DNA of 64,000 nt from Purpureocillium takamizusanense (GCF_022605165.1 NC_063071.1:806001-870000); one strand, 5' to 3'; positions 22,101 through 34,311 are shown, numbered from the stretch's first letter. Program-made: numbers and translations. Notes: generated by a model from the letters alone, not told the origin.

Positions 22101-25047
22101 AGCTGGTGACAACCGTCCCTCCCACGCCCCAGGCGATAAGAGGAGCACCTTTCCATCGCCCCAGGGGATCTTGCTCTCGCCCATCTGTCGGAGCGACCAT
22201 GTTCATTGTCAATGATTGACCGCGCGTCCTCGCGGGCACATGAGCGGCAGGCGTTGTCTTAGCCATCGGCGGAGCCCCTGATGCATGTGAGGATAAAGGT
22301 CGCGGTGCCGCTTCGGCAGGCTTGTACTGCCGATGAGCCGCAGTGGGAGACTGAGTCGACGCACGTGCAGGCGGCACCATGCCCACTTGTGGTACTTGTG
22401 GTGCTGATACCGCATGGGGCATATAGTTCGAGACTGTGCGCTTCGGCGGAGACAACGTAGCCGCTGCATGGTGCGCGGAAGGCAAAGGCGGAGTGTGACG
22501 AGCGGCTGGTGGACCGGCGGGACTGTACTTGGATTCGACGCTGGCGACAGGAGGCGCCGGGTGGCTGGTGCTGAAGGATCTGTTGGCGGGTACAGTATCT
22601 TCCTCGTCCTCCTCGTCGACCTCGCGAGTAGGTGGGAGTGAAGAAACTCGGCTAAGCCGGGGTTCGAAAGAGGAACTGGATCGGCGGTCGACGTGATGTA
22701 CGTCACCATTCGGACCGTGAGCAGCGCTGTGCAGCTTTTCGACACTGGAGTCGAAGTGGGCCAAGGGGCTTGATGTCCTGGGGAGATGCGGGTGAGCGCC
22801 TTGCGATGGTGTGGCAGGCCCAGAAGGGCTGTATGAGCCACCGGCACGGTGAGCTGGCGCTGGTGAATAGCGAGAGGCAGAGGCCGGGGGTGGAGCACTT
22901 TGAGGGCTCGGTTGGTGAGCAGGAGCAGGGGAGTACCTTGTGGCACCGGTCGAAGGTGGCGGCATCGGCGGAGCGGAGTGAAGCGCTGCATACGGGCTGA
23001 CTCTCTCTGGGGCGACCAGGTTCGTGATGCCAGGTGTATGCGGGAACTGTTGCGGTGGAGGCGCGCTCGCCGGCGGAGGGGCTACACCAGCAGTGGGCGG
23101 AAAGGAGGCAGGTTGCTGGCTAGTGGGTGTGTATGAGCTGGGGGATTGTGCCCGGTTGCTCTGTCGTGAGCCTGGGCGAGGCTTCGGTTGCACCGGGAGA
23201 TCCTCGAAGAAGCCGCTCTGGCTCCGGAGAGCGGGGGCCGAGGCCTTCGGGTTCAGAGGCGGACCCGAAGGCGGTGCTGCAGCGGAAGGCGGGCCAGTGG
23301 AGGGTGGTCGGTTCGGGGACGTCATACTCGCACTCCTCGGTGGTGCCGGTGGTAAATCCTTGGGAAGCTGCTGCATGCTCGCGCGTTTCCTTGGCTTGAT
23401 GGTCGTGCCCACAAGGTCCGTGGGTAGGTCGTACGGGGACGCATAGCCGCCCTTGGCTTTGTCTGCAAAGCTTTGAGCTTTCGTCATCTCTGGCCGCAGG
23501 GGCGGAGGCTGGCCGAATGGAGTTGGCGCCGTGGCCTGCTGGTACGGGAAAGTTTGTGTCGGCGGGATAGCGGCTGCCGGTGTGTAGGCTGTAGGCGTCG
23601 GCTGCGGAGCGACAGCGGAGGGGGCATAGGGGTTGGTTGTCAGCGACTGTGAGGTGGCAGCTGGCGCAGGTCGGGGGTCTTGCGCAACATCGTCGTCGTC
23701 AAGGAACCCCTCGTCATCACTTCCGAGGAATGCGGCCGCATCGATGTCCTTGGTCTCTGCCGCAGAATCTTCCAACAGAAAGTCGCCCTCGTCGTCCTCA
23801 CTAGCAAAGGCTTCTTGCCACTTAGATGCCAGATCTTCGGCCGGTGGCTGTGCCTCCTCACTGGTCTGCTGTTCCGGTGTGTCCTGGTGCTCTTCTGCAG
23901 CATCCTGATGCTCTTCCACGGTTTCCTCCAGCGTGCTCTGTCGCGATAAGGGCTCATGGTCCAGTGACCCCAGAACCTGCATAGTAGACTTGCGCTCGAT
24001 AGGATGGATATTGTCCGCGACGCCGTCTGGCTGCGTCTCCGTCGTCTGTGTCTGCGAAAAGAACCCGTCTTCGTTGCCGTCATCGTCAGCGAAGGGATCG
24101 GTGAAAGCGCGTTGGCCATGGTCATGTGCGTCGTCGTGCCCTTGCTCAACCTGTGGAATCAACGGTAGCCCCTCCTCGTAACGTGCCTCGATCGCGTCAG
24201 GTTCCTGTATCTCGCCTCCAATAGAGCGGGATGCGGCATGCTTTGGACGACCAGTGTCCACCTTCTCCAAAGGATCCAGCTCTTCACTTGTATTTCCCGC
24301 AAGGTATCGCTGCTCATCGAATTCAGCTTCTCGCTCGGTTTCCTCCAGGAGGTCCAGCGCCTGGGTTGCCGGAAGAGGTTGGTCGGTGGTTTCGTTTGAG
24401 CTGGTGGTCATGGGAGGTACCACGGGAAACGAGTTGGTTCGGTCCGTAGGTGGCATGAAGCTAAACGTGTCTACGTCAGATCGCGTTGGGCTGAATTCGG
24501 TGCCGTCGTCGTCGTTGAAGTTTATGTCGTGGGACACAGTCCGCGCAAAGGACATGGAGCTGGAGTGTTTTGTCGCCGGCGCCCAAGAGGTCTCCGTGGG
24601 TGGCGTGGCCCTGGCGTCTTGGTCTGCGGCCTCTTGATCGGCGGCATCATGTGGTTTCGCATCGTCAGACACCAGCCAGGCATCGCCACCGTGGTCGTCT
24701 GTATCATTCGTGAGCCAAGCGTCGCCGTCATCCTGCGCCTCTTCTGCGCGTTCGGGTGCCGGAGTTGTTGACGAAGGCGCGACTTCAGCCGTTGGTTCGT
24801 CAGAAGCCAGCCAGGCGTCACCATCTCCGTCGTCGTGGTCATTGGCAAACCACGCGTCGGCATGATCCTGCCCATTTTCAGGATCGGCATCGACGCGCGA
24901 TGCGGTCGGTTCTTGTGGGCTGTCGGTTCCGGATCCCGCGGTGGGCTCGGTCGGGTGGTCAGAGTCGCGAACGGCGGCCGTGGCGACATCAGTGCGGTTG
25001 GGCATTAACGCCGGATGCCACGTCGAGCTAGGCAGCTCGGAAGCCAT
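19170..25047 (-). CDS. SEC16: COPII coat assembly scaffold Sec16
   Basis: Sec16 marks ER exit sites and scaffolds COPII coat assembly with Sec23/24 and Sec13/31. Two exons, 25047-19812 and 19753-19170, joined by a GTAAGA...CAG intron, give 1939 residues. The first ~980 residues are disordered and rich in Pro, Ser, Ala and acid. They contain four acidic DAW repeats (residues 64, 77, 109 and 122) and many proline-rich segments. The central conserved domain and ancestral-coatomer helices run from about 990 to 1430 (VKFPGPLRGKSKKKEALAWL near its start). A second low-complexity part with repeated YGYEPPS follows, then the conserved C-terminal end (GWGFSNWFGGGKK, FVYDPELKRWINKK), which follows the intron. 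A reader using only the long frame would lose this C-terminus. It shares a 2 kb upstream spacer with the NEO1-type flippase. Confidence 0.95.
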
Positions 25048-27028
25048 TGTCGCGGTACAATGGAAGGGTGCAATTACTAGGTGGTAGGCCAAAGACAAGA
25101 TGCGATACCTGTCGAGCAAGGTCAGGATTCAGCGACGGAGATAGGGGGCGCGCGTGTACGAAGCGCAAAAGCCAGAGCGGCGAACAGGACCGGGGGGGGC
25201 GCACTAATACAAAAAGGCAAGAATCGAACGCGATTGGTTAATGCACGCTCCCGCTCGCCATACTAGGAGTGCCGCGGAAGTTGGGTATCGAGGAGCAGTC
25301 GAGGCGTCGAGGCTCGGGGAGGAAACGGAAGGACTGGCGAAGTGAGGTGAGGTGGTGGATTGCAAGTGCAAGCTGGCAAGTAATGGACGGGGCGAGCTCG
25401 AGACATGCCGTCAGGAGAAGAAATGGGGCTTGGGGGTCCTGGAGGGGCGTCGCTACCAGTAAAAACGGGTTACGGCACGGTCTCGACAACCATAGTGGAC
25501 ACCTCAGCGTCCCAGCAGCGGCCCGTGTCAGGAAGCCGTGTCGGCGGATCCGTAATAGTAAGGCAGGCAGCGGAAGCCAAGAAAGGTTCTCTACTATCCC
25601 CCGGACAGTGGACACCTGGCCTGGCGCTGGGGGCGGACTTTTTCTTCTGAAAGGCCGCAGCGGCGCCCTCGTTGTCATTCGTCCTCACGACAGCTTACCA
25701 GGTATTGATTGAAGCGAAAATGACTGTTGCTTACGGACAAACCTTTCATGACACTCGATGTCCCGACATACCTACAGCGCATACCATGGTCATGTGCGCT
25801 GTCGCCGGTCGGCTCGCAAACCTCGGTAGCCCCGCGCATCTTCCATCCAATGTTCGCGCCGGCGCGCCACTGACACCACGATCAAGTAGTCGTCGTGAGG
25901 TTGTTCCGTCGTCCCGTTGGAGGTGCCAGCAAGGTTCCCATTCGCCGCGATGTTGCACCCCCGACGCTGGCATACGATGACGTCGGCGTGGGGGGCTATG
26001 CGCATGTCCATTACTTGTGAGATGTCACTTGGTGGTTAATAACATGATATTCCCTGCCTTCCACTAGCCGCCTGTCAGCGCAAAGGGCTAACGCGGATGT
26101 GCGGGTGCCTGCTTCGGCTATTCAAAGTGAATGAGACTCAAGTCTGGACTATATGCGGCCTGGGCAACCATGCGCAGAGCGAGCCTGAACATCTGTAGCC
26201 TTCACTACCTGGGTTGAGGTGGCAGGGCACCGTAGCTCAAGTTACGAAGTACGACGAATCATCGTATGTGCTCGCATGGGCGGATCGTCAGTGTGGTGGG
26301 AAACCAGCATCGCACGCCATAGCTACTGCGCTCAAAATGAAGATAAGTAGGTCAACTGGGGGCCTCAACGCCGTCTCTCAGTTGGAAGAAAGAATTGTCC
26401 GTTTCATCGCATCCAGGTTCGTTTCATCTGGGCTGTTTGGCTGGCCCAGGGTAGGTACAGTTACGTGGGCAGCGGGTTTGGGGCTCCAACGTCGTCGGGC
26501 CGCTGAGCACCCGGGCGGCCGTGCCTTCTGCCTGCACGGGCTGCTAGTTATGTACCTACAGGCTACTGGGCTACTTCCATAGTGGCTGCGGTGGCTGCTG
26601 CAGAAGGCTCCACCCACTGACGTTGCCTGGAGCTCCAGGAAGCTGCCCGGCCGGACCCCTGTCGCCATCAATCTGTCACTCAGCCTTCCACGTTTACGTA
26701 TCCGCATCTGCATCGACTAAACGGCCAGGGAGATAGTTACCCGCATCACGCTCATTTCCACCGACAAGGCCACGACACCGCATCGCAACATTCTTACCTA
26801 CCGTATCGCTCGGCACGCCCGGCCCGTGTAGCGTCTTCTTCGGCGTTGCCTGCGGCGAACCGACTAGACGCGCCTGGAGCTGGCTGATGCTCGCTCGTCA
26901 GCACCCGTGACCCGCCCTTCCCGTGCCTCATCACCCACCGCCGCCGTCCAAGTATGCCCGGCAGACCACGCCGCCAGCGCACCCATCGACAGTACCATCA
27001 CGAGGCGCGCGGCGGAAATTGATGCGGG
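25048..27028. promoter_or_regulatory. 2 kb divergent promoter spacer, SEC16 / NEO1
   Basis: Both flanking genes are transcribed away from this spacer. Reading frames in it are short and without domains. No TATA box is obvious near either start. Confidence 0.5.
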
Positions 27029-27138
27029 ATGCCTTCCACACCTCCGTACCGACCGACCGACCCGCCCGATTCGCCCACCCACGATTCCGACTCCGATCTC
27101 GACCTCGACATCCAGGAGCTGGATCCCATCGCCTCTGA
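27022..27138 (+). promoter_or_regulatory. Overlapping upstream ORF at the NEO1 start
   Basis: An ATG at 27022 lies 7 nt before the NEO1 start, in another frame, and opens 38 codons ending with TGA at 27136-27138 inside the NEO1 coding sequence. Its context is poor (T at -3) and the NEO1 ATG has G at -3, so ribosomes may scan past it. It could lower flippase translation. The effect is inference. Confidence 0.5.
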
Positions 27139-30100
27139 GCCTGTCCGCGGATCCCAACGCGATCAGGCCGCCCCCGAGCCGAGGACTGCAAGAATAGCTC
27201 TGAGAAATCTGCGTATGGGAGGCTTGCGCCGCGCGAACAAACGAGGTCGCGGGTATGGGGATCTGGGCGCCGACCGGGACGACTCCAACGACCACGCTCG
27301 GGGGCTGCTCGACGATCACGATGATGGCCGCCAGCCTTGGTCAGATGCGGCGGGCGATGGAGAGGATGGCATGCCGCTACTTGGAGGGGGGCAAAGATCC
27401 CATGCTCGGCGGACATCGCGGTCTAGCCTCCGCCTGCCGAGCTTCATGATGAGCTCCAAGAAGCCCGACGACGAAGCCCCCGAGCGGCAAGAGGAGGACG
27501 ATCCCTCGATGTCGAGGCATGTTGCTGTCGGATCCAGCCAGGCCACCAAGTTCCCGACGAACATGATCTCCAACGCCAAATACACCGCCCTGACTTTCCT
27601 CCCAGTCACCCTCTACAACGAATTCTCCTTCTTCTTCAACATGTACTTCTTGCTCGTGGCACTGTCGCAAGCTATACCTGCCTTGCGCATCGGCTATCTG
27701 TCAACTTATATCGCCCCTCTAGCGTTTGTTTTGTGCATTACCATGGGAAAGGAGGCGTACGACGACATTGCGCGACGGCGGCGCGACACGGAGGCCAACT
27801 CTGAGGAGTATAAAGTGCTCTCCTTTGGCGACCCCGCATCTCGCCCAGCAACCTTGAGGCCGCGTAAGCCTTTGAGGTCGGACAATCTGCGACGAAACCT
27901 TCGGAGAGGACAGGGCAGCCGCCATGATCTGTCCGACATTCAAGAAGAAGACAGCCAGGGGGAGGACGTCCAACCATCCTCATATGTCCAAGAGACTAGC
28001 CGCAAGTCGAAAGACCTCAAGGTTGGCGATGTATTGAAGCTAGGAAAAGGCCAGAGAGTGCCAGCAGATGTTGTAATTCTGCAGTGCTACTCCTCAGACG
28101 GCCTCGCAGTCACCCCAACCAAGGAGCCAGCAGAGGAGGAGGTCTTGCTGGCCCTCGATGAGGCGGATGACCCAAAAGGAAAGCAGCCTGCGGCGGAAGC
28201 CATCAAGCATGAGGCAGAGACCGGTTCGGTGGGCGAGACCTTCATCAGGACGGATCAACTCGATGGCGAAACCGACTGGAAGTTGAGGCTGGCCTCACCC
28301 CTTACCCAGAACTTGGCGGCCGAGGAATTCGTGCGCCTGCGCGTCACAGGCGGAAAGCCGGACAGAAAGGTCAATGAGTTTATTGGAACCGCCGAACTGC
28401 TACCTACTAGGCAAGACGCCACCGCGCACCATTCTATGGTCCCTAATGATGAGCAACACACACAATCAGTGGCTCTGTCTATCGACAACACGGCGTGGTG
28501 CAACACCGTTATTGCCTCCCAAGGAACGACGCTCGCGGTCATCATGTACACGGGCCCGCAGACACGGTCGGCTCTGTCGACAGCGCCTTCTCGCTCCAAA
28601 ACTGGCTTGCTCGAGTACGAGATCAACTCCCTGACCAAAATTCTCTGCGCGCTCACTCTGGCCCTATCCATCATCCTTGTGGCATTGGAAGGCTTCGAAA
28701 ACACCGAAGGTAACGTGTGGTACATCAAAATCATGCGTTTTTTGGTCTTGTTTTCGACTATCGTCCCCATTAGTTTGCGCGTCAACCTTGACCTCGGGAA
28801 GAGCGCATACTCCCGGTTTATTCAGCGTGATCCCGGCATACCTGGTGCCGTGGTGCGCACAAGCACAATCCCGGAAGATCTCGGCCGGATCGAGTATCTG
28901 CTCAGCGACAAGACCGGGACACTAACACAAAACGACATGGAGATGAAGAAGATACATGTTGGCACCGTGTCCTACGCCAACGAGGCCATGGAAGAAGTCG
29001 TCTCCTACGTCAAGCAGGGGTTCCACATCCAGCCCACCACGGATCCGGCATCCCAAACTGCGTTGATAACGCCATCATCGACGTACTCGGCGACGGTCAA
29101 CGTGGGTGCAACTCGCACGAGGAGAGAAATAGGCTCGCGCGTGCGAGACGTTGTTCTCGCCTTAGCTCTGTGCCATAACGTCACGCCGACTGTCGATACC
29201 GAGGATGGTAGGGAAATCACTTCGTATCAAGCCTCTTCGCCAGACGAGATTGCCATTGTCAAGTGGACGGAGTCTGTTGGCCTGAAGCTGGCGGCTCGCG
29301 ATCGCAAGAGCATGACCCTCGAGTCGACGGATGGCCGGGTCGTCGTCCGCGTTCGCATTCTCGAAGTCTTCCCCTTTACGTCGGATGGAAAGCGGATGGG
29401 TATCATTGTTCACTTTCATGAGAACATGAATGCCACGCCCACCGATCTCAATAGTGGAGAGATTTGGTTCTACCAAAAGGGCGCCGACACTGTGATGGGC
29501 TCCATCGTTGCTGCTAACGACTGGCTCGACGAAGAGACAGCCAACATGGCTCGAGAGGGGCTGCGAACACTGGTTGTCGGCCGCAAGAAGCTCTCGGTCA
29601 AGCAGTACCGGGAATTTTCGACTAAGCACCAGGAAGCCTCCCTAGCCATCACTGGACGTGACGCCGGCATGCAGAGCGTCGTTGCCCACTACCTAGAAAA
29701 CGACCTGGAGCTGCTCGGCGTGACCGGTGTGGAAGACAAGCTTCAGAAAGACGTCAAACCGTCTCTTGAGCTGCTGCGCAACGCGGGCATCAAGATATGG
29801 ATGCTTACTGGCGACAAGGTGGAGACGGCGAGATGCGTCGCTGTGAGCTCCAAGCTGGTCGCCAGAGGCCAGTATATCTACACCATCGCCAAGCTGAACA
29901 AGAAAGACAGCGCGCAGGACCACCTCGACTTCCTCCGCAGCAAGACAGATGCGTGTCTGCTCATTGACGGCGAGAGTCTGCATCTGCTGCTGACACACTT
30001 CCGCATGGAGTTCATCTCCATTGCGGTGCTGCTGCCGACGGTGGTCGCATGTCGTTGCTCGCCGACGCAAAAGGCCGAAGTCGCCAAGCTCATCAAAGAG

Positions 30101-31037
30101 TATACGAAGAAGCGCGTGTGCTGCATAGGAGACGGCGGAAACGACGTGTCAATGATTCAGGCCGCCGACGTCGGCGTCGGCATCGTGGGCAAGGAGGGTC
30201 GCCAGGCAAGTTTGGCAGCCGACTTCTCGATTGAGCAGTTCTATCACCTGGTGAAGCTGCTTGTATGGCACGGCCGCAACAGCTACAAGAGAAGCGCGAA
30301 ACTTGCACAATTTGTTATCCACCGCGGCCTCATCATCGCCGTGTGCCAGACAATGTATAGTATTGCGCTCAAGTTTGAACCCGAAGGCTTGTACAAGGTA
30401 ACCCCACCCTCCTCTTTCCCCAACGCACCCTGTGCATGGCTGACGCACTACAGGACTGGTTGCTCGTGGGGTATGCCACGGTTTACACTGCAGCGCCTGT
30501 TCTGTCTCTGGTCCTCGACAAGGACGTGGACGAGAATCTGGCCAACCTGTATCCGGAGCTGTACAAGGAGTTGACGTCGGGACGCTCGCTGTCGTACCGG
30601 ACGTTCTTTGTCTGGGTGTTTGTGTCCATATATCAAGGCGGCATGATCCAGGGCTTGTCGCAGATCCTCACCGAGGTGGACGGCCCGAAGATGGTGGCGG
30701 TGAGCTACACCGTCCTTGTGCTCAACGAGCTCATCATGGTGGCATTCGAGATTACGACGTGGCACCCGATTATGATTATCAGCATCCTTGGCACGTTTGT
30801 CGTCTTTGTCGGGTCGATACCGTTTCTGGGAGGATATTTTGATCTCGAGTTCATCATAACATGGTGAGTTATACCGGCCACTCGAACACGTCCTCAATGC
30901 CTTGTCTAACCGTGAATAGGGGCTTCCTCTGGCGGATTCTGGCCATTGGTGCCATTTCACTGGTGCCGCCGTACGCCGGCAAGCTGATTAGGAGGGCCAT
31001 CAAACCTCCGTCGTACAGAAAAGTGCAGAATAGATGA
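27029..31037 (+). CDS. NEO1: P4-type ATPase, phospholipid flippase of the Neo1/ATP9 type
   Basis: P4-ATPases flip phospholipids to the cytosolic leaflet; Neo1 acts in Golgi and endosomes on PE and PS. Exons 27029-30397, 30454-30863 and 30920-31037 give 1298 residues. The introns (56 nt each) have GTAACC and GTGAGT donors. Seen in order: a ~170-residue acidic N-terminus; first membrane pair (FFFNMYFLLVALSQAIPAL); actuator motif DQLDGETDWK (~410); phosphorylation site DKTGTLTQND (~627); nucleotide-binding KGADTVMGS; hinge GDGGNDVSMI; and six C-terminal helices split by the introns. The short N-terminus and the DGETDWKLRLA form favour the Neo1 class over Drs2/Dnf, whose members need a Cdc50 partner. 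A stop codon lies in frame just before the ATG, so the start is secure. Its 3' end faces the gene at 31138-32540 at only 100 bp. Confidence 0.93.
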
Positions 31038-31137
31038 CGGGCTCGGCCGTGGAGTATATGGCGTTTTGCGCATTGCGAGGCGGCGTCTCTTCCCTAGATA
31101 GCTCATGCGTGCATTGCTATACACATTAGTTTGCTCC

Positions 31138-32540
31138 TCAAGGCGTCTCGTTGCCCAAGTACCCCCTGCAGAACGCTGGTGCCACGTCTCGTTAGCATCC
31201 CATGTTCCCCCTCCGCCTTTGGAGAGCTCGGGCGACTTACCGCCGGGCACGAGGGCCGCCGCGTACATGACCTTGGAAATGGGCCGCAGGTCGTCGTTGT
31301 CGTCGTCGTCGTCGGGCTCGCCCTGCTGGTGCCGCTCCCAAAAGGCCAGCACGGCGCGCACCCTCTCCTGAAGCACCTGGTCCGCCGCCGCCGCCGCCGC
31401 GCACCTCACGCCCAGACAGGCGCCAAACTCGCGGAAGGCGAGCCTCCGCGAGGCGTCCCGGCGCATGAGCTGCGAGTCCGGGCCGAGGAGCACGCGCGCC
31501 AGCCCGAGGGCGTCGTCGACGAAGCGCTGCGCCCAAGCACTACTACTACCACTGCCACTGCCAGCAACACCACCACCACTACCGTCATCGCCGAGGTCGT
31601 CACCAACACCACCTCCTTGATCGCCCACGGCGACCGCACCGCCGCCAAACTGGCACACCCACAGGCCCATGCCCAAATCCAACGGGTCCCCACGCGGCGT
31701 CAGGTCCTCCGGCCGTCTGGTCATCAGGCGCGCGTACTCGGCGATCTCGCGCGCGAGCGGCAGCGCCTCCTCCTCTCCGTCCCCGTCGCCGGCGCCGGCG
31801 GTGACGGCGGTCCGCTGCAGCAGGGAGTAGACGACGAGGCCCGTCGCGGCGTCGAGGTGGCCCTCGGAGGGGACGAGCACGCGGCGCATGTCGGTGGAGA
31901 TTTTCCAGACCATCTTGAGGTGATGACGCCTTTCCCCCTCCCCCTCCCCCTCCCCTTCTAACGGTGATGGCGATGGTACGCACAGCACGAAGCGCGGGTG
32001 CACCGCCCGCGCCAGCTGCACCGCCAGGTCGTTCCACCGCGCCTCCCCCGACGCCAGGGAGAGGCGGTTGAGCGCAAACATCCACAGCGTGAGGTAGTGG
32101 TGGTACTGCCCGTCGGCGTCGGGGCCGTGGGCGTCGAGCTTGCCGATGCGCAGGCCGCCGCGCAGGGGCTCCGCGTCGGTCGCGCCGGGGAGGCGCGCCG
32201 GGACACCACCACCATCACCTTCACCACCATTGCCGTCGCCGTCATTGTCGTGTGGGCGGCGCTCGCACTCGCGCTCGCGGCCGAGCGTATCGTGCACCAC
32301 GTCGGCGAGACGCCGCGCGAGCGCCAGGTACAACGGCGATGACGTCTCCCGATGGAGCTTTAGGAGGTCGATGAGGCCGAAGGCGTCGGTCCAGAGGTAC
32401 CGTCCGCGGTGCCCGCCCGCGCCGGGGTCTGTCGGGGGGTTCCATGTCGGGGCGTCGGCGGCGGTGAGGTCGTCGAGGGGCCCGTAGACGGAGCTGAGGG
32501 CGGAGATGAAGCGCTGCAGCGTGCTGCTGTGCTGTGGCAT
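31138..32540 (-). CDS. Unrecognised protein, possible six-hairpin glycosidase-like fold
   Basis: I do not recognise a precise family. Start is the ATG at 32540 (MPQHSSTLQRFISAL). Exon 1 runs to 31241 and ends at a GTAAGT donor. Two acceptors are possible: one at 31176 gives 445 residues ending at 31138, and one 10 bp further (31166) keeps the upstream frame open to 30957, inside the opposite NEO1 gene. I prefer the first. The protein has repeated helical segments with aromatic and acidic residues (YLWTDAFGLIDLLKL, GQYHHYLTLWMFALNRLS, MVWKISTDMRRVL, DPLDLGMGLWVCQFGG, REFGACLGVR). This resembles the alpha/alpha-toroid of six-hairpin glycosidase-like proteins, but the assignment is only suggestive. 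Low-complexity inserts rich in Asp, Gly and Ser interrupt it twice. No signal peptide is seen, so it is probably cytosolic. Confidence 0.7.
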
Positions 32541-32904
32541 GGTGGTGCGTGCCGCTTTGGCCTCGTCTTCTTTTTATTTTCCCCCTTTACGACTCCCTAT
32601 GGATTCTGAGGTGTGGAGTAAGTGAGACGCTGAGTGAGAGTGATTGCCCGATTGAGGGCTGTAATGCTGGTTTGTGATGTCGAGGTGATGATGTCGGGAT
32701 CGCATGGCCCAGCCGGCCGCTACATTACGTCACGTTGAGCACAAGCTGAGCAGCGGCTCCCAGCGCGACATCAACATTGTATGTGAATATGGAATTTGCA
32801 TCCCGAAGGGTGTCCAGATCGTCTTATGTGATCAACGCCATCCGTGGTATACTACACTCTTCCGTCCGTAGACGACTCTCACACGCGCACACGTGCATTC
32901 ATCA
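32541..32904. other. Spacer between two minus-strand genes
   Basis: These 364 bp hold the promoter of the 31138-32540 gene and the 3' UTR of the CYC2-like gene. No reading frame of note is present. Confidence 0.5.
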
Positions 32905-34311
32905 TCACAGCTTTAATACAAGCCAGTCCCGCGCCAGCCTCCCATCCCGTCTCTGCAGCTCCGCCGCGACGCCTCCCACGGGCCCCTGCGTGAGCGTGCC
33001 CCCCAGCCAGACCTTGGGCCCCGCGTAGTGCGCGACGAAGCCGTCTGGGCCGGACACCATGAAGAGATTCTTGCCTACCGCCTCCTGGGCGGCAGCGGCG
33101 TCGTCGCCCGAGTCAGCGCACTGACATGCCGCCGTTCCACCGTGTGTCTCGAACTCAGATGCGCGCTCGTGCAGCCGCTGATCGTGGAGCCGGCAACCGG
33201 CCCCCCTTGAGCTGTGCTGCATGACCGGAGAGCCAGAACCCGTGAGCAGTAGTGCCCTGCGGATGTCGCCGTCGCGGAACTTGCTGCCCTCCTCGTCGAC
33301 GGCCACGCGCACGTCCAGCCGGTCGCCGTACTTGGCCTTCATCTCCTTGAGGTGCGCCGCGATGTGGCTCGGCGATTCCATGTCGGCCCGCAGCTCCGTC
33401 GGCTCCTTGGGGGATGTCCAGAGCCACCGCCGCCACCACGGAGCCGTCGTCGTCGTCGTTGCGGGCGGCAGGGCCACCTGCTGCTGCACCTCCTCCCGCT
33501 TCCTCACGGCCCAGAGCAGGCTCACGGTCGCGTCCTCGCTGTGGTCGAGCACCGCGCGCGCGACCTGCATGCCCGGCACGAGGCCCGTCCCACCGGCGAG
33601 GAAGACGACGCGCCCGCAGCGGCCCAGCCTGGGCAGCACGTCGAACCCAGCGTGCGGGCCCCGCAGCCAGACGTCGCGCCCGACGCCTAGACGGCTCAGG
33701 TAGTTTGACATTTCGCCGCCGCTGACGGCGCGCACGTAGAACCGCAGCGTGTCGTCCTCATTGCGGGCCTCCCCCTCCTCATCGACGGCAGCGGTCCGCA
33801 GCGGCGGTGGCAGCGGGGTGTAGTGCCGCGCGATTTGCACCTCGGGTTGCTTGAACTCGACGGACCAGAGCGGGTGCTTCCAGCGGGACGTTCCGGGCTG
33901 CAGGTGCGGCGGGGAGGGGTCCCGAGCGTGCGGCGCGACGGTGAGGACGACGGAGGTGGGTGAGATGGCCTCGCGGGCGGTGATGGTGTAGGGGACGAAG
34001 GTTTCGTTGTTGAGCGTCTTGGGCTTGGAGGGGGGCGCGGCGAGATAGTAGACGGTGCCGCCGAGGAGGAGGCCAAGGATCAAGAGCGGAGGAAAGGCCC
34101 TCGCTTGCTTGGGAGTAGTAGAGTGTGGGCCGGGCCGTGGTGTCGTCGTGGAGTGAGGTCGACGGAAGCCATTATTACAGCGGACGCCGGGATGTGGTGT
34201 GAGGGAGGGCTGCAGCGCGAGCTTCCATGACGGCTGGATAGTGTGCCGCTGGGGCCTCTGGCAAGATGGTAGACTGCCTCTCAGAACGCTGGTGAACTGG
34301 CCGTGGCGCAT
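32905..34311 (-). CDS. CYC2: CYC2-like mitochondrial FAD oxidoreductase
   Basis: Yeast Cyc2 is an inner-membrane flavoprotein facing the intermembrane space that helps attach haem to cytochrome c. One exon of 468 residues starts at the ATG at 34311 (MRHGQFTSVLRGSLPS), an Arg- and Ser-rich, acid-poor leader typical of mitochondrial import. The open frame continues upstream only through a non-ATG codon. One membrane helix follows near residue 75 (FPPLLILGLLLGGTVYYL). Then comes a ferredoxin-reductase-like core: an FAD-binding barrel (HYTPLPPP, LRFYVRAVSGGEMSNYLS), then a nucleotide-binding fold (VVFLAGGTGLVPGMQVAR) and the terminal FMVSGPDGFVAHYAGPK. Cytochrome-b5 reductase relatives share this fold, but the long anchored N-terminus and the ending favour CYC2. 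The segment around 33080-33240 is less like the family, and an overlooked short intron there is possible. Confidence 0.82.
   Translation of the reverse strand: MRHGQFTSVLRGSLPSCQRPQRHTIQPSWKLALQPSLTPHPGVRCNNGFRRPHSTTTPRPGPHSTTPKQARAFPPLLILGLLLGGTVYYLAAPPSKPKTLNNETFVPYTITAREAISPTSVVLTVAPHARDPSPPHLQPGTSRWKHPLWSVEFKQPEVQIARHYTPLPPPLRTAAVDEEGEARNEDDTLRFYVRAVSGGEMSNYLSRLGVGRDVWLRGPHAGFDVLPRLGRCGRVVFLAGGTGLVPGMQVARAVLDHSEDATVSLLWAVRKREEVQQQVALPPATTTTTAPWWRRWLWTSPKEPTELRADMESPSHIAAHLKEMKAKYGDRLDVRVAVDEEGSKFRDGDIRRALLLTGSGSPVMQHSSRGAGCRLHDQRLHERASEFETHGGTAACQCADSGDDAAAAQEAVGKNLFMVSGPDGFVAHYAGPKVWLGGTLTQGPVGGVAAELQRRDGRLARDWLVLKL

Noticed and set aside
31131..31961. 276-codon plus-strand frame opposite the 31138-32540 gene
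   Set aside because: Low-complexity shadow (Val, Thr and Arg runs) of the minus-strand coding sequence, with no recognisable motif.
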